Notes: generated from the sequence alone by a model not told the origin. A stretch of DNA of 64,000 nt from Agrobacterium vitis (GCF_013337045.2 NZ_CP118259.1:992001-1056000), one strand, 5' to 3'; shown: positions 17,619-27,070, counted from the first letter of the stretch. Translations and numbers: made by a program.

Positions 17619-18839
17619 CTAATCCTTGCCCGGATCATCCGCCTGCGCATTGCTACGGGCGCGGATTTTTTGCAGGGCGCTATAGAGTTGGGGATGCCCC
17701 TTGATGAACGCCTTGGAGCGGACCAGGCTCCGCTCCGCTGTGGCGGCGAGGTGGCCGAGAGGGGTCACAGGCAGCAAAATATCGTGTTGCACGGTTTCCA
17801 TAGGGCACCAGCTTCGCTTGTAGATCTGGTCGCCGAGGCCGAAGTCGAACAGGGCGGCGCCTTCGGCGCAGCATTGTTCAATCATCAGCCAGAACAGCAA
17901 TTCGCCGGGGCTGGTCTCCGGGGCAATGCTTTCGTCTATCGAGCCGAACTGGCAGATAACATGATCACCCTTGCGTGACAGACCGGCAATGGCGGCAATC
18001 TTGCCGTTATGATGGCTGCCCGATAACCGCAGTGCATGCAGTTCCAGTGGCACGTTCAATCCGCCTGCCTCGCTTTGCAGCAGCAATTGGAAGAATGCTT
18101 GTGTCTCCGGCTCCTGGAACACGTCCGGCAGGCCGAGGGTTTCGAAGCGGATCGCTTTTTGCCGGAAAAACAAATCCAGCAACCAGGCCTTCTGCTCCTC
18201 ACCGCATGCAATAATATGTTCAAAGCCGCCGCTCGCTTCCATCTTGCGGACTTGATTGCGGTATTTCTTGCGGCGACGCTTGGCGTTGATCTGGGAGAGC
18301 GTCTGCTCAAAGTCGCCTAGAACAGGCAGTTGGAAGGCATGGTTCTGATGTTCGACAGCCGGTAGGCTGGCCATAGGATGAGACAATCCACGCCAGGAGA
18401 GCGGAATATTGCCGAGGTGAACGAGATCGGCATGCCCCGTCATTGCCTGGACAATCTGCTTTCCCAACTGTTTGGCCGTGTCCGACTCGATTTGCTGGAA
18501 AAAAGCCGGGTCAAACAGGCCAGTATTGATATTGGTGAAGCGGGTGGCAATGAAGCTTGCCTTGCGGATCATGGCGTGACGGGTGATTTCCAGCGGCAGG
18601 ATGAACAGGCTGCGTCCGTTGCTGCGGCCATGCAGGATGGCCAGCGGATTGCCATGGGTTTTCACCCAGGCGCGGCACCAGTCGTAACCTTGATGCAGCG
18701 ACAGATGGTTGTTGCGCTCGAGACAGCGCCAGTCGGCCTCCAGCGGCTCCATCGCGGGCAAAACGTCCACGGCGATATCTGCCGCAGAGACTTGGCCGCT
18801 GGCGGTTTCAGTCAGCCGTTTCGGATCGATCATCGCCAC
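17619..18839 (-). CDS. GNAT-fold acetyltransferase (BcsL/CelD-like)
   Basis: A 406-residue cytosolic protein of the CelD/BcsL group, which carries a duplicated GNAT fold. The N-terminal part has LSLHQGYDWCRAWVKTHG, and the C-terminal acetyltransferase 6 domain contains KRRRKKYRNQVRKME, GKIAAIAGLSRKGDHVICQFGSID and the FDFGLGDQIYKRSW signature near residue 335. Such proteins are thought to acylate polysaccharide precursors, which suits its place beside the polysaccharide genes. The start is a GTG preceded by GGAGAA. Its 3' end converges on the Wzz-like gene across the split repeat. The substrate is unknown. Confidence 0.78.
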   Translation of the reverse strand: MAMIDPKRLTETASGQVSAADIAVDVLPAMEPLEADWRCLERNNHLSLHQGYDWCRAWVKTHGNPLAILHGRSNGRSLFILPLEITRHAMIRKASFIATRFTNINTGLFDPAFFQQIESDTAKQLGKQIVQAMTGHADLVHLGNIPLSWRGLSHPMASLPAVEHQNHAFQLPVLGDFEQTLSQINAKRRRKKYRNQVRKMEASGGFEHIIACGEEQKAWLLDLFFRQKAIRFETLGLPDVFQEPETQAFFQLLLQSEAGGLNVPLELHALRLSGSHHNGKIAAIAGLSRKGDHVICQFGSIDESIAPETSPGELLFWLMIEQCCAEGAALFDFGLGDQIYKRSWCPMETVQHDILLPVTPLGHLAATAERSLVRSKAFIKGHPQLYSALQKIRARSNAQADDPGKD

Positions 18840-18912
18840 GCTGCATTCTCCGGTCCTGTCGATGCAGCACCAGTTTACCCGGTTTGTATTTAAGGATTAT
18901 GCAATGCGTGGA

Positions 18913-19122
18913 TTATTTGCGAACCGGACCCGCCATCCATTTGATGATCGCCATGGCTGGCAGGATCCAGACCACACCCGACAGCAGGAAATAGGTGAGA
19001 TGCACCCACCAGGGTGATTGTGCTAATGTCAATGTGGCAATGGTGGTGGCCAGCACCGCGTAAAGCATGACAAGCACGACGATCAAAATCGTCCCGATGA
19101 ATTTGCGCAGTCTGACCGGCAT
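18913..19122 (-). CDS. DUF2842 small membrane protein
   Basis: A 69-residue protein with two hydrophobic helices, TILIVVLVMLYAVLATTIA and the YFLLSGVVWILPAMAII region, separated by a QSPWWVHL turn. This matches the DUF2842 family of alphaproteobacteria (MPVRLRKFIGT at the start, KWMAGP at the end). A longer frame reaches 19203, but the added residues are polar and Cys-rich and unlike the family. It is divergent from the heme A synthase gene, a common arrangement in rhizobia. No function is known; the context hints at cytochrome oxidase or membrane biogenesis. Confidence 0.8.
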   Translation of the reverse strand: MPVRLRKFIGTILIVVLVMLYAVLATTIATLTLAQSPWWVHLTYFLLSGVVWILPAMAIIKWMAGPVRK

Positions 19123-19277
19123 GCTATGACCCTGATTGCAGGACGCGACGCGATGTCGCAAACCTTCCGCCCTTGTTTTGCACCGGGTCCTGATGCAAAT
19201 CAACCGGAATGCACCAGTTCCGCCTGCAACACAGCGTTCGGACCGGGATTATGCCGTAGAATGGAGAGATTGGACCG

Positions 19278-20372
19278 ATGACCATCGCCAGCACCGCTTC
19301 ACCCGTCCCGGCGGCAGCCGCCCTTGACCGGCAAAGCCGCAACCGCCGCGCCCTGCGCATCTGGCTCGGCCTGGTGATTCTCGCGCTGTTTGCCCTGGTT
19401 CTGGTCGGTGGGGCAACGCGGCTGACCAATTCTGGTCTGTCGATTACCCAATGGAAGCCGATCCACGGTGTCATTCCACCGTTGAGCGCGGCGGAGTGGG
19501 AGGAGGAGTTCAAGCTCTACCAGCAGATCCCGCAATATGAGCTTGTCAACAAGGGCATGACGGTCGAAGCGTTCAAGACGATTTTCTGGTGGGAATGGGC
19601 GCATCGCTTCCTGGCCCGCAGCATCGGCGTGATCTTTGCTTTGCCGCTGGCGTTTTTCTGGGTCACCGGACGGATCGAGAAGCGTTTGCGCTGGCCGCTG
19701 GTCGGTATCTTGGCGCTCGGCGGCTTTCAGGGCTTTATCGGCTGGTGGATGGTATCATCGGGCCTGTCGGAGCGCACCGAGGTCAGCCAATACCGGTTGG
19801 CCACCCATCTGGTCACGGCCTGTCTGATCTTCTCATCCTGTGTCTGGGTGATGCGTGGGCTTGCCCGCCATAGTGCCGATCCGGCCCCGACCGTGCATTC
19901 GAGGCATTGGGCAATTGCGCTGCTGTGCCTTGTGCTGTTCCAGATCTATCTGGGGGCGCTGGTGGCAGGGCTGGATGCCGGCATGTCCTACAATACCTGG
20001 CCGCTGATGGATGGGGCGCTGATCCCCGGCGATCTGCTGGTCCAGCATCCCGTCTGGCTGAATTTCTTTGAAAACCCGAAGACGGTGCAGTTCGTGCATC
20101 GCATCGGCGCTTATACCGTGTTTCTGGTGGCGCTCTATCACATGGTCTCATCGCTGCGGGCGGCACCGGGAACGACCCATGCGCGCCGCAGTGTCGTGCT
20201 GTTTGCCATCGTTTGCTGTCAGGCCGCGTTGGGGATTTCCGCGCTGCTCATGCAGGTGCCGCTGCATGCGGCGCTCGCCCATCAGGGCGGCGCGCTGATC
20301 CTGCTCGGCTTTACGGTGGCGCATCTGCGCGGCTTCTATGGCGCCTATCCGCTACCCAAACCGGTAGCCTGA
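19278..20372 (+). CDS. ctaA: Heme A synthase (CtaA/Cox15)
   Basis: An inner-membrane enzyme of 364 residues that oxidises the C8 methyl of heme O to the formyl of heme A for aa3-type oxidases. Eight hydrophobic helices are visible, in two related halves. Conserved His-bearing motifs are present: [11 protein letters not shown] and [11 protein letters not shown] in the first half, [12 protein letters not shown] and [12 protein letters not shown] in the second. The [18 protein letters not shown] segment after helix 1 is the family signature of the Cox15 (type 2) group. It overlaps the convergent dioxygenase gene by 21 bp at its 3' end. Confidence 0.95.
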   Translation: MTIASTASPVPAAAALDRQSRNRRALRIWLGLVILALFALVLVGGATRLTNSGLSITQWKPIHGVIPPLSAAEWEEEFKLYQQIPQYELVNKGMTVEAFKTIFWWEWAHRFLARSIGVIFALPLAFFWVTGRIEKRLRWPLVGILALGGFQGFIGWWMVSSGLSERTEVSQYRLATHLVTACLIFSSCVWVMRGLARHSADPAPTVHSRHWAIALLCLVLFQIYLGALVAGLDAGMSYNTWPLMDGALIPGDLLVQHPVWLNFFENPKTVQFVHRIGAYTVFLVALYHMVSSLRAAPGTTHARRSVVLFAIVCCQAALGISALLMQVPLHAALAHQGGALILLGFTVAHLRGFYGAYPLPKPVA

Positions 20373-21179
20373 ATAGGCCTTGCCCAGCGCCAGACCATTG
20401 AACGCCCGCACGCCTTTGTCCGCGCCCGCAGCCCCTGCGGCCACAAACAGCGGCACAAGATGGTCATGGTCAGGCACATGGCAGGCAAGCGCATCCGGGT
20501 TTTGATTCCAGAGGCTGAGCGTTGCGGCACGGGCATCCGGGTCGGGTATTTCTACCGCTGCCGTCAGCCAGTCATCGAACCGTTTGGCAACTGCTTCGTG
20601 GTCGGCATCGCGGCGGCGGAACATCTGCATATTATGGTAGCTCATGCCGGATGCGATGATCAGCACATTATCATCGCGCAGCGACTGCAAAGCCTTGCCG
20701 ATCTCCAGATGGCTTTCCGCATCCAGTGTGTTCTTCAGCGACAGCATCACGACAGGCACATCCGCATCCGGATAGGCAACCATCAGCGGAATGAACACAC
20801 CATGGTCGAAGCCGCGCGTATCGTCCCCCGCTGAAGCGATGCCTGCCTGTTGCAGCAACTCGCGGACATGGGCGGCCAGCGCCGGATCGCCCTTGGCGGG
20901 ATAGGTTATCTCATAGGTATGGGCGGGAAAGCCGTAATAATCATAGAGCATGCCAGGGGCTGCTGCCGTGCTGACGGTGACCTGGGGTTCCTTTTCCCAA
21001 TGGCCGGAGACGATGAGAATGGCTTTCGGCGTGACGCCGAGATCGGCAGGCAGGCCTTGCAGAAAGGCCGCAAGATCGTCCCAGGGGCCTTTGCCCTGGT
21101 CGTCTTTCGGAAAATCCATGAAGGGCCAGGGCCCGCCGCCATGAGGGATGAAATAAACGGGAAGACGGCTGTCGGTCAT
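20352..21179 (-). CDS. DODA-type extradiol dioxygenase (YgiD-like)
   Basis: A 275-residue class III extradiol ring-cleavage enzyme of the 4,5-DOPA dioxygenase family. Metal-binding and active-site His residues are seen in [12 protein letters not shown] (His13), [17 protein letters not shown] and [10 protein letters not shown]. Members cleave catecholic substrates using Fe or Zn; the bacterial YgiD substrate is not certain. The Met at 21179 follows AGGAG by seven bases; the frame is open further upstream without a better start. It overlaps ctaA by 21 bp at the 3' end. It could serve catechol detoxification, in keeping with the phenolic genes at 45 kb, but that link is inference. Confidence 0.85.
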   Translation of the reverse strand: MTDSRLPVYFIPHGGGPWPFMDFPKDDQGKGPWDDLAAFLQGLPADLGVTPKAILIVSGHWEKEPQVTVSTAAAPGMLYDYYGFPAHTYEITYPAKGDPALAAHVRELLQQAGIASAGDDTRGFDHGVFIPLMVAYPDADVPVVMLSLKNTLDAESHLEIGKALQSLRDDNVLIIASGMSYHNMQMFRRRDADHEAVAKRFDDWLTAAVEIPDPDARAATLSLWNQNPDALACHVPDHDHLVPLFVAAGAAGADKGVRAFNGLALGKAYSGYRFG

Positions 21180-21241
21180 GGGATGCTCCTGAAGATATGA
21201 CCCGAATATACGCCGTGGCGGCAACCAGCACGAGAGGCGGA

Positions 21242-22120
21242 TCAGTCGACAAACTGTTCAGCAAGTATGGACCGTGCCAGCCGGGCAAAGCCAAGCCGCT
21301 CGCCAAGATTGGTATTGCCGGATGCGGTCAGCGGGCGGCTCAGCGTCCACGCGCAGGAGAGACCCGCATGAGCTGCGGCATAGCTGAGGATTTTGCGCGG
21401 CGAACAGCCCAGCGCCACCGAAAACCGCTGGCTGAGATCCATCGCGCGCCGGGGATCGAGAACCAGATCCGGGGCGTGGAGCGGATTGCCGAAGACATTG
21501 GCGACATCATAGGCCGTATCGCCCAGCAGACCCTGCGGATCGATGGCCAGCCAATTGCCACTGTCATCGCCGATGACATTATCGTGGTGTAGGTCGCCGT
21601 GTAGCGGCTTGATATCCTGTTGCTCGTCAAGCAGGCTGCGGGCAAGTGCTGCCGTCCAATGGATGATCTCGGCGATGGCCGGGTCAGACATAGTTTTCTC
21701 AAGCGCAAACAGCTCGCTGAAATGGACCTCTAGAGGCGTCAGCGCATAAGGAACAGGGGCGGGCGAGGGCGCATGCAGGCGCGCCAGCACCTTAACGATG
21801 ATCTCCGTCGCTGCCGGATCTCCAACCTTGCCAAGATGATGGCGCAGCAGCAGGTCACCCGCATCGTCCAGCAGGGCGATGTCGTCGGCCTGATCGATGA
21901 GCCGGATTGCACCATTGCCAGCCCGCCAGCGCAAAAAATCAAGGCCGGGCCGTTCACCGCTACCCTCCGGCTTCAGCGACTTGACGACCACGGGGCGTTG
22001 GTCCTGCATGGCTCGGTAAACGAGGCTGCTGGGGGTATCGGCGATCAGCCTGAGATGCGAAAGCCCCCATTTCTCCATCAGAGATGGAGGAAAGACGGGG
22101 GCTTTCAAAGGGCTACTCAA
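21242..22120 (-). CDS. APH-fold small-molecule kinase (APH(6)/hydroxyurea family)
   Basis: A 292-residue kinase-like protein in the aminoglycoside/hydroxyurea phosphotransferase (APH_6_hur) family. The N-lobe has VVVKSLKPEGSG with the ATP-binding Lys, the catalytic loop reads PLHGDLHHDNVIGDD and the metal-binding motif AIDPQGLLGD follows. Family members include streptomycin 6-phosphotransferases, but chromosomal homologues are common in rhizobia and usually of unknown substrate. It starts at a TTG only four bases after the argC stop, so it is probably coupled to argC. I would not call it a resistance gene without testing. Confidence 0.75.
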   Translation of the reverse strand: MSSPLKAPVFPPSLMEKWGLSHLRLIADTPSSLVYRAMQDQRPVVVKSLKPEGSGERPGLDFLRWRAGNGAIRLIDQADDIALLDDAGDLLLRHHLGKVGDPAATEIIVKVLARLHAPSPAPVPYALTPLEVHFSELFALEKTMSDPAIAEIIHWTAALARSLLDEQQDIKPLHGDLHHDNVIGDDSGNWLAIDPQGLLGDTAYDVANVFGNPLHAPDLVLDPRRAMDLSQRFSVALGCSPRKILSYAAAHAGLSCAWTLSRPLTASGNTNLGERLGFARLARSILAEQFVD

Positions 22121-22124
22121 ACGA

Positions 22125-23057
22125 TTAAGCCGACAGCATCAGGTCCATGTTCTGGACGGCTGCACCGGACGCACCCTTGCCGAGATTGTCCAGCACGGCA
22201 ACGAGATTGACATGGTCGGTGCCCGGATTGCCGAACACGAAGAGTTTCATTGTGTCCTGGCCCACCAGTTCCTCGGCATCGACGCGACCGAGCTTGGCGC
22301 TGTCTTCGAGAGCGACGACCTTGACGATGTCCTGCCCGGCGTAATGGGCGCAAAGTGCCGAATGGATGCTCTCCACGGTCGCACCATCGGCCAGATCCTC
22401 CAGGAACAGCGGGACCTGCACGATCATGCCCTGGGGGAACCGACCGACCGACGGCGAAAACAGCGGCGCGCGATCCAGCAGGCCGTGGGCCTTCATTTCC
22501 GGCACATGCTTGTGCTTGAGGTTCAAGCCATAGACGTAGTTATTGACGGTCAGATGCTCGGGATGGCTCTCGTCTTCCATCTGCGCGATCAACTGCTTGC
22601 CGCCGCCGCTATAGCCGGACACGGCATTGACGGACACCGGATAGCCGTTCGGCAGGATGCCAGCAGCCCGAAGCGGCCGGATCAGCGCGATGGCGCCCGT
22701 CGGGTAGCAGCCGGGATTGGCAACGCAGCGCGCCGAGCGGATCTTGTCGCCCTGGTCCTTGTCCATCTCGGCAAAACCATAGGTCCAGTCCGTTGCAACG
22801 CGGAAGGCGGTGGACGTATCGATGATCCGCACACTGTTGTTGCCAGCCAGCATCGACACGGCCTCTTTCGAGGCATCGTCGGGCAGGCACAGAATGGCGA
22901 TATCGGCGCTGTTGAGCATGTCCTCGCGCAGGGCGGCATTGCGGCGCTGCTCTTGCGGGATCGACAGCAATTCCACATCGCGGCGGTCGGCCATGCGGCT
23001 GCGGATTTGCAGACCGGTGGTGCCGTGTTCGCCGTCAATGAAGATTTTCGCTGTCAT
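22125..23057 (-). CDS. argC: N-acetyl-gamma-glutamyl-phosphate reductase (type 2)
   Basis: ArgC reduces N-acetylglutamyl phosphate to the semialdehyde with NADPH in arginine synthesis. This is the shorter type 2 form, 310 residues. The N-terminal nucleotide-binding segment is [17 protein letters not shown], and the catalytic Cys117 lies in [21 protein letters not shown] follows, as usual. The start ATG has GAGAGGG just upstream. Next on the same strand is an APH-fold kinase, and upstream is agmatinase, so the small block joins arginine synthesis and agmatine breakdown. Confidence 0.95.
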   Translation of the reverse strand: MTAKIFIDGEHGTTGLQIRSRMADRRDVELLSIPQEQRRNAALREDMLNSADIAILCLPDDASKEAVSMLAGNNSVRIIDTSTAFRVATDWTYGFAEMDKDQGDKIRSARCVANPGCYPTGAIALIRPLRAAGILPNGYPVSVNAVSGYSGGGKQLIAQMEDESHPEHLTVNNYVYGLNLKHKHVPEMKAHGLLDRAPLFSPSVGRFPQGMIVQVPLFLEDLADGATVESIHSALCAHYAGQDIVKVVALEDSAKLGRVDAEELVGQDTMKLFVFGNPGTDHVNLVAVLDNLGKGASGAAVQNMDLMLSA

Positions 23058-23126
23058 TTTACCCTCTCTTTTCAGGAGATTGTCCGCTTTTGCGGATTCA
23101 AATCCTGAATTGCTTGAATCAGTTTA

Positions 23127-24080
23127 TCAACCAGATCGCGCCAGTCGTTCAGCGCGCAGACCCAGCATATACATCGCCACCGTTGCCCCTGCAATGGCGG
23201 TGATATCGGCATGGTCATAGGCGGGCGCTACCTCGACTATATCGGCTCCTCTTATGTCGAGCGGATGAAGGTTTTGCAGAACCGAGAGGATTTTTGCGCT
23301 GGATGGTCCACCTGCCACCGGCGTGCCGGTGCCGGGGGCAAAGGCAGGGTCGAGGCAATCGATGTCGAAGGTGAGATAAGCGGGCTGGCCCGCCGTGTGA
23401 TCGAGGATCAGCGCGGCGATCTCGGCAGCGCGCATTTCCTCCACATGATGACCGTAAAGCATGCGGATGCCGCAATCATCAGGCGCATGGGTGCGGATGC
23501 CAATCTGGATCGAACGGGATGGGACGATCAGGCCTTCGCGCACCGCCCGCCCGACGAAGGAACCATGGTCGATCCGGTTGCCATCATCGAACCAGGTATC
23601 CTGATGGGCATCGAACTGCACCAGCGCCAGCGGCCCATGTTTGGCGACATGGGCCTTCAGCAGCGGCCAGGTGATGAAATGGTCGCCGCCAAGCGTCAGC
23701 AGGAAATTCGCCTTTGAGAGAACATGGGCGGCTTCCTTTTCAATCGTGGCCGGTGTTTCCCAATGATTGCCATAGTCCAGGCGGCAATCACCGTAATCCA
23801 CGGTGGGCATGGCCGCGAACAGGTCGCGCTCGAACGGATATTGCGGGTCGTTGTCGAAAATGGCCGAGGCACGGCGAATGGCCTGCGGCCCAAACCGGGC
23901 GCCGGGCCGGTTGGAGGTGGCGGCATCGAAGGGAATGCCCCAGACCGCCGTGTCCACCCCATCCAGCAGTTTGGTATAGCGCCGGCGCATGAAGGAGAGC
24001 ACCCCGGCATAGGTCGGGTCAGTGGCTGCCGATGTGAGATCGCTAGCCGTGAAGGCGTGGTCTATGGATTTATCTGCCAA
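23127..24080 (-). CDS. speB: Agmatinase (ureohydrolase)
   Basis: A 317-residue member of the arginase/agmatinase/formiminoglutamase family, which hydrolyses agmatine to putrescine and urea with a binuclear Mn centre. All metal ligands are visible: His134 in LGGDHFITWP, Asp157/His159/Asp161 in QFDAHQDTW and Asp239/Asp241 in FDIDCLDPAFAPGTGTP. The ending VEVAPAYDHADITAIAGA is also typical. The agmatinase assignment over arginase follows from the N-terminus (GIPFDAATSNRPGARFGP), but related guanidinobutyrase activity cannot be excluded. argC follows 69 bp downstream on the same strand. Confidence 0.88.
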   Translation of the reverse strand: MADKSIDHAFTASDLTSAATDPTYAGVLSFMRRRYTKLLDGVDTAVWGIPFDAATSNRPGARFGPQAIRRASAIFDNDPQYPFERDLFAAMPTVDYGDCRLDYGNHWETPATIEKEAAHVLSKANFLLTLGGDHFITWPLLKAHVAKHGPLALVQFDAHQDTWFDDGNRIDHGSFVGRAVREGLIVPSRSIQIGIRTHAPDDCGIRMLYGHHVEEMRAAEIAALILDHTAGQPAYLTFDIDCLDPAFAPGTGTPVAGGPSSAKILSVLQNLHPLDIRGADIVEVAPAYDHADITAIAGATVAMYMLGLRAERLARSG

Positions 24081-24104
24081 GGTATTTGATCCGCATCCGG
24101 TAAT

Positions 24105-24208
24105 CTAGAGTCTGTCAGGTTCATATTGAACCAGACAAACTCTAGCTTCTCTTGTTTTCGTTTGTCTTTTCGCGAAAACCGGGTTCCACTTGTCTCTGAC
24201 AAACTTTA
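24105..24208. repeat. RIME-like intergenic mosaic element, reverse orientation
   Basis: About 104 bp, the reverse-complement form of the copy at 42455-42560. It begins CTAGAGTCTGTCAGG, has a self-complementary GGTTCATATTGAACC, then GTTTGTCTTTTCGCGAAAAC, GGGTTCCACTTGTC and ends CTGACAAACTTTA. Length and two-palindrome structure agree with the published RIME1 elements of rhizobia (106 bp). It fills the gap upstream of the agmatinase gene. Confidence 0.75.
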
Positions 24209-24239
24209 TGCAGCAATCCTATAGAGGCCTCGGCCTGTG

Positions 24240-25085
24240 TCAAAGCAGCATTTGCGTAAAGACAGTCTGCGGATAAGGCGTGATGGCATCGCGGGCGATG
24301 ATGCGCTGCCGTGCAAGCCTTTCGGGATCGCGCACCAGCTTTTCGGTGACATCAATCAGCTCGTCATAGGGTGCGGCCACGATGCCCTGGGTAAAACGCT
24401 CCTCGATCTGCGTCGCCTGTCCGTTGACCTCGCCGACAACAGGCACGCCATTGCTGAGCAGATAGAAGACCCGCACGACCTCGAAAATCTGCGCGTCGAA
24501 AAAATGCATGTTCAATACGGTTTTGGAACGGGCGATCCAAATGTCACGGTCGCGTCCATAGGCGTTGAACAGGCGCTTGACGGCAAGGCCCCGGTCACGC
24601 AGGCCATCGATGATGGCGGCACGCCGGTCGTTCATCGAGCCATAGAACAGCACGTCGATATCCTGGTGCGGCGCAGGAGTAATGCGATCCAGTTCATTCT
24701 GGAAGCCCAATTGCAGATATTTCGCAGGCCGTCCGCCGATCTGGCTGAGGATCTCGATATTGGCCCGGCTGTAATCCCAGATTTCCAGGCCGGTCTGAAG
24801 CCATGTGAGAATGCGCTCACGCACCGGCGCGTCAATCGCCGAGAGCGGTTCGGCATTGACGATGACAGTGTTCGGCTTGAGATCGGCGATATCCTGCGGC
24901 GTCAGCAGATGGGCGCCGAAAATGATGTTGATTGCGTCATGCGCGAAGGCATTGAAATTCACCACCGATTGATGCCCTAGCGCTCGCAGCGAATAGCCCA
25001 GCGCCTCAGCGACCTCCACGAAAGCCATAGAGTGTATGAAGCCATCAGGCCTCACGATACAGATATTATATTTTTCAGAACCCAT
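24240..25085 (-). CDS. CgeB-like putative glycosyltransferase, paralogue 1
   Basis: A 281-residue soluble protein not assigned to a characterised family member. The C-terminal half looks like the GT-B/CgeB-type glycosyltransferase domain: DVLFYGSMNDRRAAII, then WIARSKTVLNMHFF, then IFEVVRVFYLLSNGVPVVGE. The N-terminal half lacks an obvious acceptor domain. The gene directly upstream (25205-26050) is a close paralogue along its full length, so this is a recent tandem duplication. The start ATG gives MGSEKYNICIV, matching the paralogue. No sugar or acceptor can be named. Confidence 0.6.
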   Translation of the reverse strand: MGSEKYNICIVRPDGFIHSMAFVEVAEALGYSLRALGHQSVVNFNAFAHDAINIIFGAHLLTPQDIADLKPNTVIVNAEPLSAIDAPVRERILTWLQTGLEIWDYSRANIEILSQIGGRPAKYLQLGFQNELDRITPAPHQDIDVLFYGSMNDRRAAIIDGLRDRGLAVKRLFNAYGRDRDIWIARSKTVLNMHFFDAQIFEVVRVFYLLSNGVPVVGEVNGQATQIEERFTQGIVAAPYDELIDVTEKLVRDPERLARQRIIARDAITPYPQTVFTQMLL

Positions 25086-25204
25086 GTCACCGACCAGTCG
25101 TTACGAGGCCGTCATTGACGCGTGGTGCATGACGGTAAAGGCTGTAACCATCACGCATCAGGCTTTCGCAAAGCTGTAGGCCGTCCACGTTTGCCACCAG
25201 GATA

Positions 25205-26050
25205 TTAAAGAAGCTGCCGGGTGAAGGTCACTTGCGGATAGCGCTTGATGGCGTCGCGGGCGAGGATGCGTTGTTTCTCGAGCCTGGCAGCATCGTGCAC
25301 CAGCTGTTCCGTAACGTCGATCAAATCACCATAGGGTGCGGCGACGATGCCCTGCGCAAACCGATCATCGATCAGCGTTTCTGGCCCATTCACTTCGCCG
25401 ACGACGGCCACGCCATTGATGAGCAGATAGAATACGCGCACGACTTCGAAAATCTGCGATTCCAGCAGATGCATGTTCAAAACCACTTTGGATCTGGCGA
25501 TCCAGGCGTCGCGCTCACGTCCATACACATCGAACAGATGCTCGATGACAAGTCCCCGGGCTTGCAAGCCGTAGAGAATCTCTGCGCGACGTTCATTCAT
25601 CGAGCCATAGAAAAGCACGTCGATATCCCGGACCGGGGCGGGCGCTATGCGGTTCAGTTCTTTCTGGAAGCCCAATTGCAGATATTTGGCTGGCCGCCCA
25701 CCGATTCGGTTGAGGATCTCGATATTGGCGAGGCTGTAATCCCAGATTTCCAAACCGGCATTGAGGCAGATGAGAACCCGGTCACGTGTCCGTTCCGAAG
25801 TTGCCGACAGCGGTTCGGCATTGACAATGATCGTGCTTGGGTGAAGGTCGTGAAGGTCCTGCAAGGGGAGGAGATGCGCGCCGAAGATGATGTTGACGGC
25901 GTCGTCGGTCACTCTGTTGACAGAAAGAGCCGTTGGATACCCCAATTCTTTCAAGGAATAGTCGATGGCCTCGGCGACTTCCTCGAAGGCTTTGGAGTGA
26001 CCGAAGCCTTTCGGCTCCACGATGCAAATATTGTAAGGCCGTTTGATCAT
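25205..26050 (-). CDS. CgeB-like putative glycosyltransferase, paralogue 2
   Basis: A 281-residue full-length paralogue of the gene at 24240-25085. Shared blocks include EPLSA, GLEIWDYS, ANIEIL, RIGGRPAKYLQLGFQ, DVLFYGSMN, IFEVVRVFYLL and FAQGIVAAPY. Differences are concentrated in the N-terminal third and around residues 150-170, as expected if the two have diverged in specificity. The Met at 26050 (MIKRPYNICIV) aligns with the start of paralogue 1; the frame stays open 20 residues upstream. It is separated from paralogue 1 by 119 bp, so both may be transcribed together. Confidence 0.6.
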   Translation of the reverse strand: MIKRPYNICIVEPKGFGHSKAFEEVAEAIDYSLKELGYPTALSVNRVTDDAVNIIFGAHLLPLQDLHDLHPSTIIVNAEPLSATSERTRDRVLICLNAGLEIWDYSLANIEILNRIGGRPAKYLQLGFQKELNRIAPAPVRDIDVLFYGSMNERRAEILYGLQARGLVIEHLFDVYGRERDAWIARSKVVLNMHLLESQIFEVVRVFYLLINGVAVVGEVNGPETLIDDRFAQGIVAAPYGDLIDVTEQLVHDAARLEKQRILARDAIKRYPQVTFTRQLL

Positions 26051-26121
26051 TTTCAATTCCAAGGTTCCGTCCGCTGCATCGGTCAAAATGAAGCCGATGG
26101 CACCACGCAATCCTTGCTTTG

Positions 26122-26454
26122 TCAGCCTTTCGCAAAGCTGTAGGACCGCTCCACTTTTGCCACGCGCACCTCATAGCGGCTGTACCATTCCGCACGACCC
26201 TGGTTTTGTGCGGCCAGATGATCCACGACCTTTTTCCAGGCGCGGATTGAGGCTTCATCGCTCCAGTAGGAATTGGTTATGCCAAACCCTGTCGAATCAC
26301 GAGCGGATTCCACACCGAGAAAGCCTGGCTGTTGGCTGGCAAGCGTAACCATGGCTTCGGCCATGTCATCGTAGCCATTGTCACCTTCGGTTCTGACCGA
26401 AGAAAAACAGACGACGTAATAAGGGGGAGAAGGCAGCTTGGCAAAACGTGACAT
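26122..26454 (-). CDS. Antibiotic biosynthesis monooxygenase (ABM) family protein
   Basis: A 110-residue ferredoxin-like alpha/beta barrel protein. The ABM features are a first strand YYVVCFSSVR, a helix with DMAEAMVTLASQQPGFLGVESARD, a strand TNSYWSDEASIRAWKK and a final helix/strand WYSRYEVRVAKVERSY. Family members are cofactor-free oxygenases, heme-degrading enzymes or simple ligand binders; here the enzymatic role is unknown. The frame extends to 26529, but the Met at 26454 gives the usual family length. It is upstream of the paralogue pair on the same strand. Confidence 0.78.
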   Translation of the reverse strand: MSRFAKLPSPPYYVVCFSSVRTEGDNGYDDMAEAMVTLASQQPGFLGVESARDSTGFGITNSYWSDEASIRAWKKVVDHLAAQNQGRAEWYSRYEVRVAKVERSYSFAKG

Positions 26455-26547
26455 CGCTTGCGGCTTTCGGCTCGAGTGAGGAGTGGCATGCCGCCAGTTT
26501 GCTCCTTCAGTCGAAATAGACCAATTCAAATTGGTGATCGGACAAAT

Positions 26548-26575
26548 AAAAAAGCGGAGCCGAAGCCCCGCTTTT
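26548..26575 (-). terminator. Rho-independent terminator of rplM-rpsI
   Basis: Read on the minus strand, GCGGGGC-TTCG-GCTCCGC forms a 7-bp stem with one mismatch, flanked by A and T runs (AAAAAGCGG and CCGCTTTT on the plus strand). It lies 26 bp after the rpsI stop. Confidence 0.8.
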
Positions 26576-26600
26576 CCAATGTAAAATTCCAGAGACGCGA

Positions 26601-27068
26601 TTAACGCTTGGAGAACTGGAAGGACCGGCGAGCTTTTGCCTTGCCGTACTTCTTACGTTCAACAACGCGGCTATCGCGGGTCAGGAAGCCACCCTTCTTC
26701 AGAACTGAGCGCAGGCCCGGTTCGAAGTAGGTGAGGGCCTTGGAAATGCCGTGACGCACAGCGCCAGCCTGGCCGGACAGACCACCACCGGTAACGGTGG
26801 CGATAACGTCGAACTGACCGGTGCGGGCAGCAGCGACGACTGGCTGCTGCAGGATCATCTGCAAAACCGGACGTGCGAAGTAAACCGGGAAGTCGCGGCC
26901 ATTGACCGTGATCTTGCCGGTGCCGGGCTTGACCCAGACGCGGGCGATTGCGTTCTTGCGCTTGCCGGTCGCGTAGGCGCGGCCTTGAGCGTCGACCTTA
27001 CGGACGTGAACGGGAGCCGAAGCTTCCTGCGCAGTGCCGAGATCCTTCAGGGAAGAGAGGTCAGCCAT
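26601..27068 (-). CDS. rpsI: 30S ribosomal protein S9
   Basis: S9 lies in the 30S head and its C-terminal tail reaches the P-site tRNA. The 155-residue protein has the alphaproteobacterial N-terminal extension ([15 protein letters not shown]), the conserved [14 protein letters not shown] start of the domain, [19 protein letters not shown] and the tail ending RRSFQFSKR that contacts tRNA. Its start is two bases after the rplM stop, so the pair is one operon, as in nearly all bacteria. Confidence 0.97.
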   Translation of the reverse strand: MADLSSLKDLGTAQEASAPVHVRKVDAQGRAYATGKRKNAIARVWVKPGTGKITVNGRDFPVYFARPVLQMILQQPVVAAARTGQFDVIATVTGGGLSGQAGAVRHGISKALTYFEPGLRSVLKKGGFLTRDSRVVERKKYGKAKARRSFQFSKR

Positions 27069-27070
27069 AC

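Noticed and set aside
21242..22120. Streptomycin resistance gene
   Set aside because: The kinase motifs fit the APH(6)/hydroxyurea family, but the gene sits between housekeeping genes without mobile elements; substrate and resistance cannot be claimed.
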